DNA of 64,000 nucleotides from an uncultured Arachnia sp. GTDB lineage: Bacteria > Actinomycetota > Actinomycetes > Propionibacteriales > Propionibacteriaceae. The translations under genes and the position numbers were made by a program. Every line of letters starts with the position of its first letter. Position 1 is the first letter of the stretch. The notes below the pieces were generated by a model that saw only the letters and a program-made list of their open reading frames with translations, did not search any database and was not told the origin of the DNA. Below are positions 49,343 through 58,071 of the stretch, in pieces. The stretch covers positions 62,001 to 126,000 of the forward strand of contig CANMNB010000007.1 in assembly GCA_947499145.1 (NCBI GenBank), written 5' to 3'.

Positions 49343-50242
49343 ATGGCGGCGACGCTCCACGTTCGGGTGCCCGCCACCACCGCAAACCTCGGCTCCGGTT
49401 TCGACTGCGTGGGAATCGCTTTCGACATCCTCGACGACTACCGCCTCGAGCCCCGGCAGGACGCGGCCGTCCGGGTCACCGTGGAGGGTGAGGGCGCGGA
49501 TCGCGTGCCGCTCGACGAGACCCATCTCGTCGTCTCCTCCCTCCGGGAGGGACTGCGGCACTGGGGAGGTTCCCTGCGTGGCTTCGACCTCCACTGCACG
49601 AACCGGATCCCGCACTCCCGGGGACTCGGCAGCTCGGCTGCCGCCATCGTCGGGGGGCTGGCGCTGGCCTGGGGAATCGCCCACCCCCATGCGGAGCTGG
49701 ACCGGTGCGAGATCGCGCGCGTGGCGAGCCTGTTGGAGGGACACCCCGACAACGCGGGCGCGGCGGCGCTCGGCGGTGCCGTCCTGGGCTGGATCGAGGG
49801 GGAGCAGGTCACCACCGTGGGCCTGGACCTGCACCGGGGGTTCCGGGCCCTCGCCTGGGTTCCGGAGTTCCACGTGCCCACCGCAGGCGCCCGACACGTC
49901 CTGCCCGACAGCGTCCCGCGTCTCGACGCCGTGTCCCAGGCCGTCAGTGCCGCCACGCTTCCCATCGCCCTCCACCGCAGGCCTGACCTGCTCCTGGCCG
50001 CCACGGCGGATCGGCTGCACCAGCGTTACCGGGCCGGACTCATGGCACCCTCGTACGCCCTGATGGAGTCGTTGCGCACCGCTGGCGTCCCGGCCGCCAT
50101 CTCGGGGGCCGGACCCACCGTGATCGCCGTCGGGACCGACGTCGAGCTGGCGGGAGCCGACGTTGTGCCGGCCCCGGGCTTCGAACTTCACCACCTGGCG
50201 GTCGGAGGCGGCGTGGAGCTCGGTGCTTCGCACGCCCGGTGA
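49343..50242 (+). CDS. thrB: Homoserine kinase
   Basis: This GHMP-family kinase phosphorylates homoserine for threonine synthesis. The 299-residue protein has the N-terminal VRVPATTANLGSGFDCVGIA, the ATP loop RIPHSRGLGSSAAAIVGG and the C-terminal glycine-rich PAAISGAGPTVIAV. The start ATG lies two bases after the hom stop, so it is in the lysA-hom-thrB operon. In most actinobacteria thrC sits between hom and thrB; here it does not. Confidence 0.95.
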   Translation: MAATLHVRVPATTANLGSGFDCVGIAFDILDDYRLEPRQDAAVRVTVEGEGADRVPLDETHLVVSSLREGLRHWGGSLRGFDLHCTNRIPHSRGLGSSAAAIVGGLALAWGIAHPHAELDRCEIARVASLLEGHPDNAGAAALGGAVLGWIEGEQVTTVGLDLHRGFRALAWVPEFHVPTAGARHVLPDSVPRLDAVSQAVSAATLPIALHRRPDLLLAATADRLHQRYRAGLMAPSYALMESLRTAGVPAAISGAGPTVIAVGTDVELAGADVVPAPGFELHHLAVGGGVELGASHAR

Positions 50243-50245
50243 CGT

Positions 50246-50274
50246 TTGGCCAGCGGACTCGCCGGTGCTAGCCT
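50246..50274 (+). promoter_or_regulatory. Sigma-70-type promoter of rho
   Basis: TTGGCC (-35), 17-bp spacer and TAGCCT (-10) lie just after the thrB stop. The predicted start near 50281 gives a leader of about 130 nt before the GTG at 50410. Confidence 0.6.
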
Positions 50275-50409
50275 TGATGGAGTCCGCTGAATCGAGGACG
50301 TGTCCAACTCCCTCGAACAGTGCTCGCTGAGCCAGCGCCGGCGGACGAATCCTGACCCGGAGGCCCCGTGAAGCGTGCGCCGTCGGGCGAATTCCCTGGA
50401 AGGACATCC

Positions 50410-52173
50410 GTGACCGAATCCGGCACCCCGCTCGCCAGCATGAAGCTGGTCGAGCTCAAGTCGATGGCGTCCAGCCTCGGCATCAAGGGCACCTCGGCGA
50501 TGCGCAAGGGCGACCTCGTCAACGCCATCTCGTCGGCCCGAAGCTCCGAGCCACTGGTGCGCACCGAGGCGCCCCAGCAGGCCCGATCCTCCCGTCCTGC
50601 CCGCACCCCGGCCGCTGAGGACGAGCAGGGTGCCAGCGGCGAGGTCCCTGCCGCCAGCGGGGACGACGATTCCGAGAACCGCGGGGAGCAGCGCCGAGCG
50701 GAGCAGACGCGCTCGGACCAGCAGCCGGGCCGCCGTCGCCGTGAGCGCAACAAGGGTGGCGACCGTGCCGCCCAGGAACAGGTCAACGAGGAGGTCGGCG
50801 AGCGACTCGCCGCCGCCATGGGAACCAATGCCACCCAGCCCCAAGTGGCCGCAGCGCCCCGTCCAGAGTCATCGAGCAGCCAGAGCAGCAGCCAGGGCGG
50901 TCCCCGCTACGACGACGACAACGGCTCCCGTCGCAACCGCCGCCGCCGCAACCGCGACCGCGGCAACCGTCGCTCGGGTCGTGGTGGCCAGCCGATGGAG
51001 CGCTTCGAGAACGAGCCGCAGGTCAGCGACGACGATGTGCTCGTGCCGGTCTCGGGCATCGTCGACATCCTCGACAACTACGCCTTCCTGCGCACCAGCG
51101 GTTACCTGCCGGGGCCGGGTGATGCCTACCTGCCGATGTCGACGGTCCGCAAGGCGGGTCTGCGCCGCGGTGACGTCGTCGCCGGCGCCATCAAGCAGCC
51201 CAAGGAGAGCGAGCGCAGCCGGGAGAAGTACAGCCCGCTCGTACGCATCGACTCGGTCAATGGTGCGGATCCGGAGAAGGCCAAGAACCGCCCCGAGTTC
51301 AACAAGCTCACCCCGTTGTACCCGCAGTCGCGGCTGAAGCTCGAGACGCCCTCGACCACCAACCTCACCGGGCGGGTCATCGACCTCGTCTCGCCGATCG
51401 GCAAGGGGCAGCGCGGACTGATCGTCTCCCCGCCGAAGGCAGGCAAGACGATGGTGATGCAGGCGATCGCCAACGCGATCGCCGCGAACAACCCCGAGGT
51501 CCACCTCATGATCGTCCTGGTGGACGAGCGGCCCGAGGAGGTCACCGACTTCCAGCGGACCACGTCCGGGGAGGTCATCGCCTCCACGTTCGACCGTCCC
51601 GCCGAGGACCACACGATGATCTCCGAGCTGGCCATCGAGCGTGCGAAGCGCCTCGTCGAGCTCGGGCACGACGTCGTGGTGCTCCTCGACGGGATCACCC
51701 GCCTGGGCCGTGCCTACAACCTCGCCGCCCCGGCGTCGGGACGCATCCTCTCCGGTGGCGTCGATTCCGCGGCGCTGTACCCGCCCAAGAAGTTCTTCGG
51801 CGCGGCCCGCAACATCGAGAACGGCGGCTCGCTCACCATCCTCGCCACGGCCCTCATCGAGACCGGTTCGAAGATGGACGAGGTGATCTTCGAGGAGTTC
51901 AAGGGCACCGGCAACATGGAGCTCCGGCTGCGCCGCGAACTGGCGGACAAGCGCATCTTCCCCGCGATCGACGTCGATGCCTCGGGCACGCGTCGCGAGG
52001 AACTCCTCATGGGTCGCGACGAACTGGGGATCATCTGGAAGCTCCGCCGGGCGCTGTCCGGGCTGGACGACCAGGCGGCCCTCGAGATGCTGCTGTCGCG
52101 GATGCGCAAGACGACGGACAACCACGAGTTCCTCCTCAGCGTCTTGAAGACCACCCCCGCCCAGGACGGCTGA
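50410..52173 (+). CDS. rho: Transcription termination factor Rho
   Basis: Rho is the hexameric RNA translocase that ends transcription. From the GTG at 50410 (GGAAGGA upstream) it has 587 residues, against 419 in E. coli. Order: a SAP-like N-terminus ([23 protein letters not shown]), an insert of about 170 residues rich in Arg, Gln, Asn and Asp ([20 protein letters not shown]), the primary RNA-binding domain ([16 protein letters not shown]) and the ATPase with Walker [13 protein letters not shown] and the Q/R-loop regions. An in-frame GTG at 50368 also has a ribosome site (CGGAGG) and could give a 14-residue extension. Confidence 0.95.
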   Translation: MTESGTPLASMKLVELKSMASSLGIKGTSAMRKGDLVNAISSARSSEPLVRTEAPQQARSSRPARTPAAEDEQGASGEVPAASGDDDSENRGEQRRAEQTRSDQQPGRRRRERNKGGDRAAQEQVNEEVGERLAAAMGTNATQPQVAAAPRPESSSSQSSSQGGPRYDDDNGSRRNRRRRNRDRGNRRSGRGGQPMERFENEPQVSDDDVLVPVSGIVDILDNYAFLRTSGYLPGPGDAYLPMSTVRKAGLRRGDVVAGAIKQPKESERSREKYSPLVRIDSVNGADPEKAKNRPEFNKLTPLYPQSRLKLETPSTTNLTGRVIDLVSPIGKGQRGLIVSPPKAGKTMVMQAIANAIAANNPEVHLMIVLVDERPEEVTDFQRTTSGEVIASTFDRPAEDHTMISELAIERAKRLVELGHDVVVLLDGITRLGRAYNLAAPASGRILSGGVDSAALYPPKKFFGAARNIENGGSLTILATALIETGSKMDEVIFEEFKGTGNMELRLRRELADKRIFPAIDVDASGTRREELLMGRDELGIIWKLRRALSGLDDQAALEMLLSRMRKTTDNHEFLLSVLKTTPAQDG

Positions 52174-52184
52174 GCGTTTCCGGC

Positions 52185-52213
52185 TTGGTCAAACGCCGCC
52201 TCGGTGGCAGAAT
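52185..52213 (+). promoter_or_regulatory. Sigma-70-type promoter of rpmE
   Basis: TTGGTC (-35), exactly 17 bp, and CAGAAT (-10), starting 12 bases after the rho stop. The leader to the rpmE ATG is about 70 nt and ends in AAGGAG. Confidence 0.6.
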
Positions 52214-52289
52214 GGACAGCCGTGCCGGTTCACGCGCCGTCTCTTCGACACCAGCGACCCGGCACCTCGACACCCCAAGGAGCACAGAC

Positions 52290-52496
52290 ATGAAGCAGGG
52301 CATCCACCCCGACTACGTTGAGACCTCGGTGCAGTGCACCTGTGGCAACACGTTCACCACCCGCAGCACCTCCACCAAGGGCGAGCTGCACGCCGACGTG
52401 TGCGCCGAGTGCCACCCGTTCTACACCGGCAAGCAGAAGATCCTCGACACGGGCGGCCGCGTTGCCCGCTTCGAGAAGCGCTACGCCAAGAAGTAG
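52290..52496 (+). CDS. rpmE: 50S ribosomal protein L31 (bL31), zinc-binding form
   Basis: The 68-residue ribosomal protein starts at the ATG at 52290 with AAGGAG upstream. The zinc ligands Cys16, Cys18, Cys38 and Cys41 are all present (QCTCGNTF and [14 protein letters not shown]), so this is the C+ paralogue used when zinc is sufficient. The start [11 protein letters not shown] is canonical. It has its own promoter and terminator between rho and prfA. Confidence 0.96.
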   Translation: MKQGIHPDYVETSVQCTCGNTFTTRSTSTKGELHADVCAECHPFYTGKQKILDTGGRVARFEKRYAKK

Positions 52497-52509
52497 TCAC
52501 ACCACCGGG

Positions 52510-52550
52510 ACCGGACGCCGGGCGACACGTCGCCCCCGGCGTCCGGTTTT
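52510..52550 (+). terminator. Rho-independent terminator after rpmE
   Basis: CCGGACGCCGGG (52511-52522) pairs perfectly with CCCGGCGTCCGG (52535-52546) around a 12-nt loop, followed by TTTTG. It lies 14 bases after the rpmE stop and 37 bases before prfA. Confidence 0.88.
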
Positions 52551-52586
52551 GTGGTTCCGCAGCCGGACGTCCCAAGAGGAGAACCC

Positions 52587-53654
52587 GTGTTCGAGGCCGC
52601 CGCCCCCCTGGTTGACGAGTACCGCTCGCTGGAGGCGGAGCTCGCCGACCCGGCACTGCACGCGGACCCGGTCCGGTCGCGCCGCGTCGGCCGCCGGTAC
52701 GCGACGCTGCGCCCCCTCGTCGAGGCCTACGAACGGTACGTGGCGCTGGCGCAGGACCTGACGGCGGCCCGGGAGCTCGCCCGGGAATCGAGTGACTTCG
52801 CCGACGAGGCCGCCCAGATCGAGCACTCGCTGGAGGCGCTCACCGAGAGGCTCGCGCGCCTGCTGGCTCCCCGTGACCCCAATGACGACGCCGACGCCCT
52901 GGTGGAGATCAAATCGGGAGAGGGCGGCGACGAGTCCGCGCTGTTCGCCGGTGACCTCTTCCGCATGTACTCGCGACACGCCGAACAGGTCGGGTGGAGC
53001 ATCGAGGTCCTCGACCAGCAGACCACCGACCTCGGGGGATTCAAGTCCGTGACGGCAGCAGTCAAGGGTCCGGCCGTGGACGGCGTGGGACCCTACGGCC
53101 GCTTGAAGTTCGAGGGTGGCGTGCACCGCGTGCAGCGCGTCCCCGTCACGGAGTCGCAGGGCAGGATCCACACGTCGGCCGCGGGGGTGCTGGTCATGCC
53201 CGATGTCGAGGCGGACGAGGTCGAGATCAATCCCGACGACCTGCGCATCGACGTCTACCGCTCCTCCGGCCCCGGCGGCCAGGGGGTCAACACCACCGAC
53301 TCGGCGGTACGCATCACGCACCTGCCCTCCGGAGTGGTGGTCAGCTGCCAGAACGAACGCTCCCAGCTGCAGAACCGCGAGTCGGCCATGCGCATGCTGC
53401 GTGCGCGACTGATCGCGCTCGCGGAGACCGAGGCTGCCGAAGCCGCGTCGCAGGCACGCAAGTCCCAGGTGCGCACCGTGGACCGCTCCGAGCGGATCCG
53501 TACCTACAACTACCCCGAGAACCGCATCGCCGACCATCGCATCGGCTTCAAGGCACACAACCTGGATGCCGTGCTCGACGGGGCACTGGGGCCGGTGCTC
53601 GACGCACTGGCCGAGCAGGACCTGGCCGAGAGACTGGGGGACAGCAGACCGTGA
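52587..53654 (+). CDS. prfA: Peptide chain release factor 1
   Basis: RF1 reads UAA and UAG and triggers peptide release. From the GTG at 52587 (AGAGGAG six bases upstream) it has 355 residues. The hydrolysis motif GGQ is in [17 protein letters not shown]. The codon-recognition loop is [17 protein letters not shown], where the PxT motif reads PVT. It is followed, with a GTGA overlap, by prmC, which methylates the GGQ glutamine. The track frame begins 36 bases earlier, inside the region next to the rpmE terminator. Confidence 0.95.
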   Translation: MFEAAAPLVDEYRSLEAELADPALHADPVRSRRVGRRYATLRPLVEAYERYVALAQDLTAARELARESSDFADEAAQIEHSLEALTERLARLLAPRDPNDDADALVEIKSGEGGDESALFAGDLFRMYSRHAEQVGWSIEVLDQQTTDLGGFKSVTAAVKGPAVDGVGPYGRLKFEGGVHRVQRVPVTESQGRIHTSAAGVLVMPDVEADEVEINPDDLRIDVYRSSGPGGQGVNTTDSAVRITHLPSGVVVSCQNERSQLQNRESAMRMLRARLIALAETEAAEAASQARKSQVRTVDRSERIRTYNYPENRIADHRIGFKAHNLDAVLDGALGPVLDALAEQDLAERLGDSRP

Positions 53655-54514
53655 ACCGGCCCGTCGAGGTGACCCACCGGGCCGCCACGCGGTTGGCGGA
53701 GGCCGGCCTGCCCTCACCCGGGGCGGATGCGCGTCACCTCGTCGCCCACGCGATGGGGATGGAGGTCTCGCGGATGCTCATGGCCGATGAGGTGACCGAG
53801 GCGCAGCGCGTGGAGCTCGAGGCCATCCTCCGTCGTCGCCTGGCGGGAGAGCCCGTGCAGCACATCGTCGGGAGGGCCGCGTTCCGCTACACCGAGGTCG
53901 CCGTCGGCCCCGGTGTCTTCATCCCACGTCCCGAGACCGAGCTCCTGGTCGACCTGGCCCTCCAACTGCTGGCACGCCGGCCCGCGGGCCGACGTCGGGT
54001 GGTGGAACTCTGTGCCGGCTCCGGCGCCATCACGCGCTCCCTCGCCACTGAACTGGGAGGACTCGAACTGCACGCCATCGAGCTGTCCCCTCGGGCCCAT
54101 GCCTACTTGGAGACCAACCTCGAGGGCCTCGGGGTGGACATCAGGCTGGGGGACATGGCCGACGCCTTCGGTGACCTCGACGCGGCGGTGGACCTCGTCG
54201 TGGTCAACCCGCCCTACGTCCCCGACGTCCTGCGCGGCTCCCTGCCCCTTGACGTGTCCCACGACCCCGAGGAGGCGCTCTTCTCGGGCGCTGATGGCCT
54301 GGACGCCCTGCGCGTCGTCTCCGGTGTGGCGCGCAGGCTCCTGGTCCCCGGGGGCTGGCTGCTCTCCGAGCACGACGAGACCCAGCGCGACGCGGTGCTC
54401 GACCTCTTCACGGAGGCGGGCTTCGTCGACGTGACCGACGTGGACGACCTCACCGGCCGGCCCCGCTACGTCCGAGCCAGGCAACCGGACGTGGCAGGAT
54501 TGCCTCGTGAGTGA
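53651..54514 (+). CDS. prmC: Peptide chain release factor N5-glutamine methyltransferase
   Basis: PrmC methylates the GGQ glutamine of release factors. The 287-residue protein has an N-terminal helical domain, the substrate-recognition segment [17 protein letters not shown], the SAM-binding [16 protein letters not shown] and the catalytic NPPYVPD. The GTG at 53651 overlaps the prfA stop, so the enzyme and its substrate are made together. Its stop overlaps the start of the threonylcarbamoyl-AMP synthase by 8 bp. Confidence 0.94.
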   Translation: MNRPVEVTHRAATRLAEAGLPSPGADARHLVAHAMGMEVSRMLMADEVTEAQRVELEAILRRRLAGEPVQHIVGRAAFRYTEVAVGPGVFIPRPETELLVDLALQLLARRPAGRRRVVELCAGSGAITRSLATELGGLELHAIELSPRAHAYLETNLEGLGVDIRLGDMADAFGDLDAAVDLVVVNPPYVPDVLRGSLPLDVSHDPEEALFSGADGLDALRVVSGVARRLLVPGGWLLSEHDETQRDAVLDLFTEAGFVDVTDVDDLTGRPRYVRARQPDVAGLPRE

Positions 54515-55169
54515 GACCCCCGCGACGCCGATCATCGACGCCCTCGCCGACCAGGAGGGCGCCCTCGCCGCCGCCACCGAGGCCGTTCGGGCCGGGGCCT
54601 GCGTCGTGCTGCCCACCGACACCGTCTACGGGATCGGTGCCGACGCCTTCTCCGCCGCCGCCGTCCAGGCGTTGCTGGACGCCAAGGGCCGGGGGCGGGA
54701 CATGCCTCCGCCGGTGCTCATTGCGGAGCCGTCCATGCTGCGGGCGCTGACCTCGGACGTGCCGCCTGCCGCGGCTGCGCTCGCGAAGCGATTCTGGCCC
54801 GGTGCCCTGACACTCGTGCTCAAGGTCCAGAAGGCGCTCAACCTCGACCTGGGGGAGACCGCCGGCACGGTGGCCGTACGCGTCCCGGACCACGACGTGG
54901 CCCGGGCGCTGCTGCGCCGGACGGGCCCCCTCGCGGTGAGCTCCGCGAACACCTCCGGCGCTCCCGCCGCGGTCACCGCTTCGCAGGCCGCGGAGCAGCT
55001 CGGCGCTGCCGTTGCCGTGTACCTCGACGCCGGGTCCGCGCCCGGCCAGGTGGCCTCGACGATCGTCGACTTCTCCCGAACGACGCAGGGCAGGGTCCTG
55101 CGGCTCGGAGCACTCAGCCTCGACGACCTGCGCGAGGTGGCCCCCGACTTCGAAGGCCCCGATGCGTGA
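54507..55169 (+). CDS. L-threonylcarbamoyladenylate synthase (Sua5/YrdC/YciO family)
   Basis: This enzyme makes threonylcarbamoyl-AMP from threonine, bicarbonate and ATP for the t6A tRNA modification. The 220-residue protein has VVLPTDTVYGIGADAFS, the KGRGRDMPPPVLI nucleotide-binding segment (usual form KxR...P), and VAVRVPDHDVARALLRR. LAVSSANTSG near residue 150 is diagnostic. No C-terminal Sua5 domain is present, so it is the short TsaC-like form. It starts with GTG inside the prmC end. Confidence 0.92.
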   Translation: MSETPATPIIDALADQEGALAAATEAVRAGACVVLPTDTVYGIGADAFSAAAVQALLDAKGRGRDMPPPVLIAEPSMLRALTSDVPPAAAALAKRFWPGALTLVLKVQKALNLDLGETAGTVAVRVPDHDVARALLRRTGPLAVSSANTSGAPAAVTASQAAEQLGAAVAVYLDAGSAPGQVASTIVDFSRTTQGRVLRLGALSLDDLREVAPDFEGPDA

Positions 55170-56295
55170 GTACCTCCTGGTGCTCGCCGTCGCGGCCGCC
55201 GTCACCTACCTGAGCGCTGGACTCTTCAGAAGCGTCGCCATCCGGTTCGGCATCATGGCCCCGGTGCGCTCCCGCGACGTCCACACCCTGCCCGTGCCCT
55301 ACCTGGGTGGGATGGCGATGCTGGCGGGCGTGGGAGCGGCGTTCCTCCTGGCCCTGCAGATGCCGTTCCTGGGCCGCTATCCCATCGTCGGCCACGACGC
55401 CTCCGCAGTGCTCTGGGCAGGCCTCGTGATCTGCGTGATCGGCGTCCTCGACGACAAGTACGACCTGCCGGCTCTGGTGAAGCTGGGCGGGCAGGTACTC
55501 GCGGCCGGCGTGGCCGTGCTGCAGGGCGTGCGCATCTACTGGATCCCCCTGCCCGACTCGATCATCGCCCTCGACGACGCCACCAGCCTCCTCCTCACCG
55601 TGTTCTTCATCGCGCTGTGCGTCAACGCCATCAACTTCGTGGACGGCCTCGACGGGCTCGCCGCCGGCATCGTCGCCATCGGCTCGGGCGCCTTCTTCAG
55701 CTACTCCTACGTGCTGGCCTACGAGCAGGAACTCGTGCGTGCCAGCACCGCGAGCCTGATCACCGTGGTGACCACGGGCGTGTGCCTGGGTTTCCTCGCG
55801 CACAACTTCCACCCCGCCAAGATGTTCATGGGAGACTCCGGGGCCATGCTGTTGGGGCTTCTCATGGCCATGAGCACGATCTCGTTCACAGGGCAGATCG
55901 ACCCGAGCGTGTTGGCAGGTGGGGGCGGGAACGTCCTGCCAGCGCTGCTGCCGATCCTCCTGCCGTTGGCGGCCCTCGCCCTGCCGTTCCTCGACCTGGC
56001 GCTCGCCTATGTCCGACGCACCCGCGCGGGCCAGTACTGGTTCGTCGCTGACCGGCAGCACCTCCACCACAGGCTCGTTGCCCGCGGCCACTCCCACCGG
56101 GGAGCAGTGCTGCTGATGTACGGCTGGACCGCCGTCGTCTCGGTCGGGCTCGTGGTGATCGCCCTGACCGGCCACTCCACCGCCTGGTGGGCCGTGGGGG
56201 TAGCGCTCGTGCTCGTGGTGGTCCTCACGGCCTTCCCCGTCCAGCGCGGCACGGACGCCCCGGAGACGGTGGACGTGATGGACTCCGGTGGCTGA
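55162..56295 (+). CDS. Undecaprenyl-phosphate N-acetylglucosamine-1-phosphate transferase (WecA/TagO, MraY family)
   Basis: This polytopic enzyme starts envelope polysaccharide or arabinogalactan-type linker synthesis by moving HexNAc-1-P to a polyprenyl phosphate. The 377-residue protein has about eleven helices. Catalytic parts are visible: VLDDKYDLPAL (DDxxD), NAINFVDGLDGLAAG and KMFMGDSGAMLLGLL, plus HLHHRLVARGHSH, typical of the WecA subgroup. The ATG at 55162 overlaps the previous stop. The track start at 55012 is inside the upstream gene. The gene commonly lies upstream of atpB in actinobacteria. Confidence 0.92.
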   Translation: MREYLLVLAVAAAVTYLSAGLFRSVAIRFGIMAPVRSRDVHTLPVPYLGGMAMLAGVGAAFLLALQMPFLGRYPIVGHDASAVLWAGLVICVIGVLDDKYDLPALVKLGGQVLAAGVAVLQGVRIYWIPLPDSIIALDDATSLLLTVFFIALCVNAINFVDGLDGLAAGIVAIGSGAFFSYSYVLAYEQELVRASTASLITVVTTGVCLGFLAHNFHPAKMFMGDSGAMLLGLLMAMSTISFTGQIDPSVLAGGGGNVLPALLPILLPLAALALPFLDLALAYVRRTRAGQYWFVADRQHLHHRLVARGHSHRGAVLLMYGWTAVVSVGLVVIALTGHSTAWWAVGVALVLVVVLTAFPVQRGTDAPETVDVMDSGG

Positions 56296-56725
56296 GCGGC
56301 GCACCACCGGGGCGACCCGGCGCGCCCGCCAGATGATGCTCGGCGGTGTGGCGGCGGGGCACGCGGCAGGCCTGGTCGTCCTCGGTCTCGCCGCCGCCAC
56401 TGGGACGGACGCCCTCCTGACCGCAGCCCTCGGCTTCGCCGCGGTCGTCCTGTTCTTCTCCATCGGTCAGGCGATCGAGGTCGTGGCCTGCGAGCTCGAT
56501 CCCGTCCAGGGAATGGGACTCGCGCTGGCCTCCTACGCGTTGCGGGTCGTCGGGATCGCTGCCGGGCTCTGGGCCATCCTCTCCCTGCCCGCCCTCGAGG
56601 GACGCGTCAGCGACGGCTGGCTCCTGGCCTCCGTCACGGTGACCGTCCTCGCATGGATCACCGGCGTCGTGCTGGTCGCCTCCCGGCAGCGCGTACCCAT
56701 CTACGACCACGACGAGGACCCGTGA
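56288..56725 (+). CDS. Small membrane protein upstream of the ATP synthase operon (AtpI-like)
   Basis: The 145-residue protein has four hydrophobic helices (about 18-38, 44-62, 74-95 and 112-130) after a basic start RRTTGATRRARQ. It starts with a GTG overlapping the WecA stop. Position and topology match the AtpI / ATP synthase protein I-like proteins before atpB, which may help assemble the c ring or carry Mg2+. Sequence alone does not prove that role. Confidence 0.7.
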   Translation: MAERRTTGATRRARQMMLGGVAAGHAAGLVVLGLAAATGTDALLTAALGFAAVVLFFSIGQAIEVVACELDPVQGMGLALASYALRVVGIAAGLWAILSLPALEGRVSDGWLLASVTVTVLAWITGVVLVASRQRVPIYDHDEDP

Positions 56726-56762
56726 GCGGCGGCACGGAGGTGAACGCGGCGACGATTTCCGC

Positions 56763-56768
56763 TAGGCT
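56763..56768 (+). promoter_or_regulatory. -10-like element of the ATP synthase operon
   Basis: TAGGCT ends ten bases before the ATG at 56779, with GTGAAC 17 bp upstream as a weak -35 (TGA matches TTGACA). It could start the main atp transcript with almost no leader. Confidence 0.45.
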
Positions 56769-56778
56769 CACTCCAGTC

Positions 56779-57009
56779 ATGGGCACGAAGAGGTCGTCTG
56801 AGGAGTCCGCCGGCGCCCAGCGTTCCGGCAACACCGACGACGGCATGGTCGCGCTCAGCTACATCCTGGCCGGTCTCATCCTCTACGGGGGGCTCGGTTG
56901 GCTGGGTGACCACTTCCTGCACACGTCGTGGATGCTGCCGGTGGGCCTCATCGTCGGACTCGCGACCAGCGTCTACGTGATCATCAAGAGATACGGGAGA
57001 GTTGAGTGA
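56779..57009 (+). CDS. AtpZ/AtpI-type small membrane protein
   Basis: From the ATG at 56779 this is 76 residues with two hydrophobic helices, MVALSYILAGLILYGGLGWLG and LPVGLIVGLATSVYVIIKRY. The F0F1-assembly AtpZ/AtpI family fits both the topology and the position directly before atpB. The track's longer frame (from 56653) overlaps the previous gene. Its stop overlaps the atpB GTG. Likely job: assembly factor for the c ring. Confidence 0.78.
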   Translation: MGTKRSSEESAGAQRSGNTDDGMVALSYILAGLILYGGLGWLGDHFLHTSWMLPVGLIVGLATSVYVIIKRYGRVE

Positions 57010-57800
57010 AGCCAGGACTTCTTCCCCTCGAGAGTGGGGACGGTTACACCCCACCGGGCGTCGACGACTTCAAGTGGGGCGCCATCGTCGAAGGGGCCCC
57101 CGACTGGTTCAACAAGCCCCTCCTGCAGGCCATCATCGGAGCCCTGCTCGTCATCCTGCTGTGGTGGTGGGCATCGCGGAACCTCAAGGTCAAGCCGTCC
57201 AAGGGCCAGTTCTTCGCGGAGTACGTCTACGAGTTCGTCCGCAACGGCATCGCCCGCGACATCCTGCACCACGACTACAAGAAGTTCCTGCCCTACCTGC
57301 TCGGGCTCTTCTCGTTCCTGCTGGTCAACAACTGGTTCGGCGAGTTCTTCTACTTCATGTACCCGACGTTCTCCAACGTCGGCTACGCCTACGGGCTGGC
57401 CATCCTGTCGTGGTGCGTCTACGTCGGCGCCGGGTTCACGAAGTTCGGCATGGGATTCCTCAAACGATCCCTCGTTCCCGAGGGTGTGCCCGGCTACCTG
57501 CTCCCGCTCGTCATCCCGCTGGAGTTCCTGGCGACGTTCGTCACCCGCCCCGTCACCCTGGCCCTGCGTCTCTTCGCGAACCTGTTCGCGGGACACCTCG
57601 TGGTGCTGGTCTTCGTGGTCGGCGGCGGCTACCTGCTCAGCGTCTCCGACAACCTGTTCTACAACGTCGCCGGCGGGGTGTCGTTCCTCTTCAGCATCAT
57701 CATCCTCCTGCTGGAGCTGTTCATCGGCGCCCTGCAGGCCTACATCTTCACCGTGCTCACCGCCCAGTACGTGTCGACCTCGATCTCCGAGGCGCACTGA
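57006..57800 (+). CDS. atpB: ATP synthase F0 subunit a
   Basis: Subunit a forms the proton half-channels next to the c ring. The 264-residue protein has five to six helices. The essential Arg is in RPVTLALRLFANLFAGH, and the terminal helix has GALQAYIFTVLTAQY. The GTG at 57006 overlaps the preceding stop. A 6-bp perfect hairpin separates it from atpE. Confidence 0.96.
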   Translation: MKPGLLPLESGDGYTPPGVDDFKWGAIVEGAPDWFNKPLLQAIIGALLVILLWWWASRNLKVKPSKGQFFAEYVYEFVRNGIARDILHHDYKKFLPYLLGLFSFLLVNNWFGEFFYFMYPTFSNVGYAYGLAILSWCVYVGAGFTKFGMGFLKRSLVPEGVPGYLLPLVIPLEFLATFVTRPVTLALRLFANLFAGHLVVLVFVVGGGYLLSVSDNLFYNVAGGVSFLFSIIILLLELFIGALQAYIFTVLTAQYVSTSISEAH

Positions 57801-57810
57801 TCCACCCCGA

Positions 57811-57826
57811 CTTCCCGTCCGGGAAG
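57811..57826 (+). other. Intercistronic hairpin between atpB and atpE
   Basis: CTTCCC-GTCC-GGGAAG is a perfect 6-bp stem with a 4-nt loop, 10 bases after the atpB stop and just before the atpE ribosome site GAAAGG. It is too short and lacks a T-tract, so it is unlikely to terminate; an RNA-processing or stability role for atpE is possible. Confidence 0.45.
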
Positions 57827-57844
57827 CCATCCGAAAGGTAAGAG

Positions 57845-58063
57845 ATGTCCCTTCTGGAAATCGACGGCTCGCTGAACATGATCGGCTACGCCATCGCCAC
57901 CATCGCCCCGGCCCTCGGCGTCGCCTGGATCTTCGCCTCGGTGATCAATGGCACCGCCCGGCAGCCTGAGGCCCGTGGCGCCATGATGAGCACCGCGTTC
58001 ATCGGCTTCGCCGTGGTCGAGGCGCTGGCCATCATCGCCATCGCCCTCGCGTTCGTCCTCTGA
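57845..58063 (+). CDS. atpE: ATP synthase F0 subunit c
   Basis: The 72-residue hairpin protein forms the rotating c ring. The proton-carrying residue is Glu59 in GFAVVEALAIIAIALAFVL, and the polar loop is GTARQPEARG. No Gln/Ser-type Na+ ligand set is evident, so it should be proton driven. GAAAGG lies seven bases before the ATG. Length and layout are typical for actinobacteria, whose c subunit is the bedaquiline target in mycobacteria. Confidence 0.97.
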   Translation: MSLLEIDGSLNMIGYAIATIAPALGVAWIFASVINGTARQPEARGAMMSTAFIGFAVVEALAIIAIALAFVL

Positions 58064-58071
58064 GCAGCATC

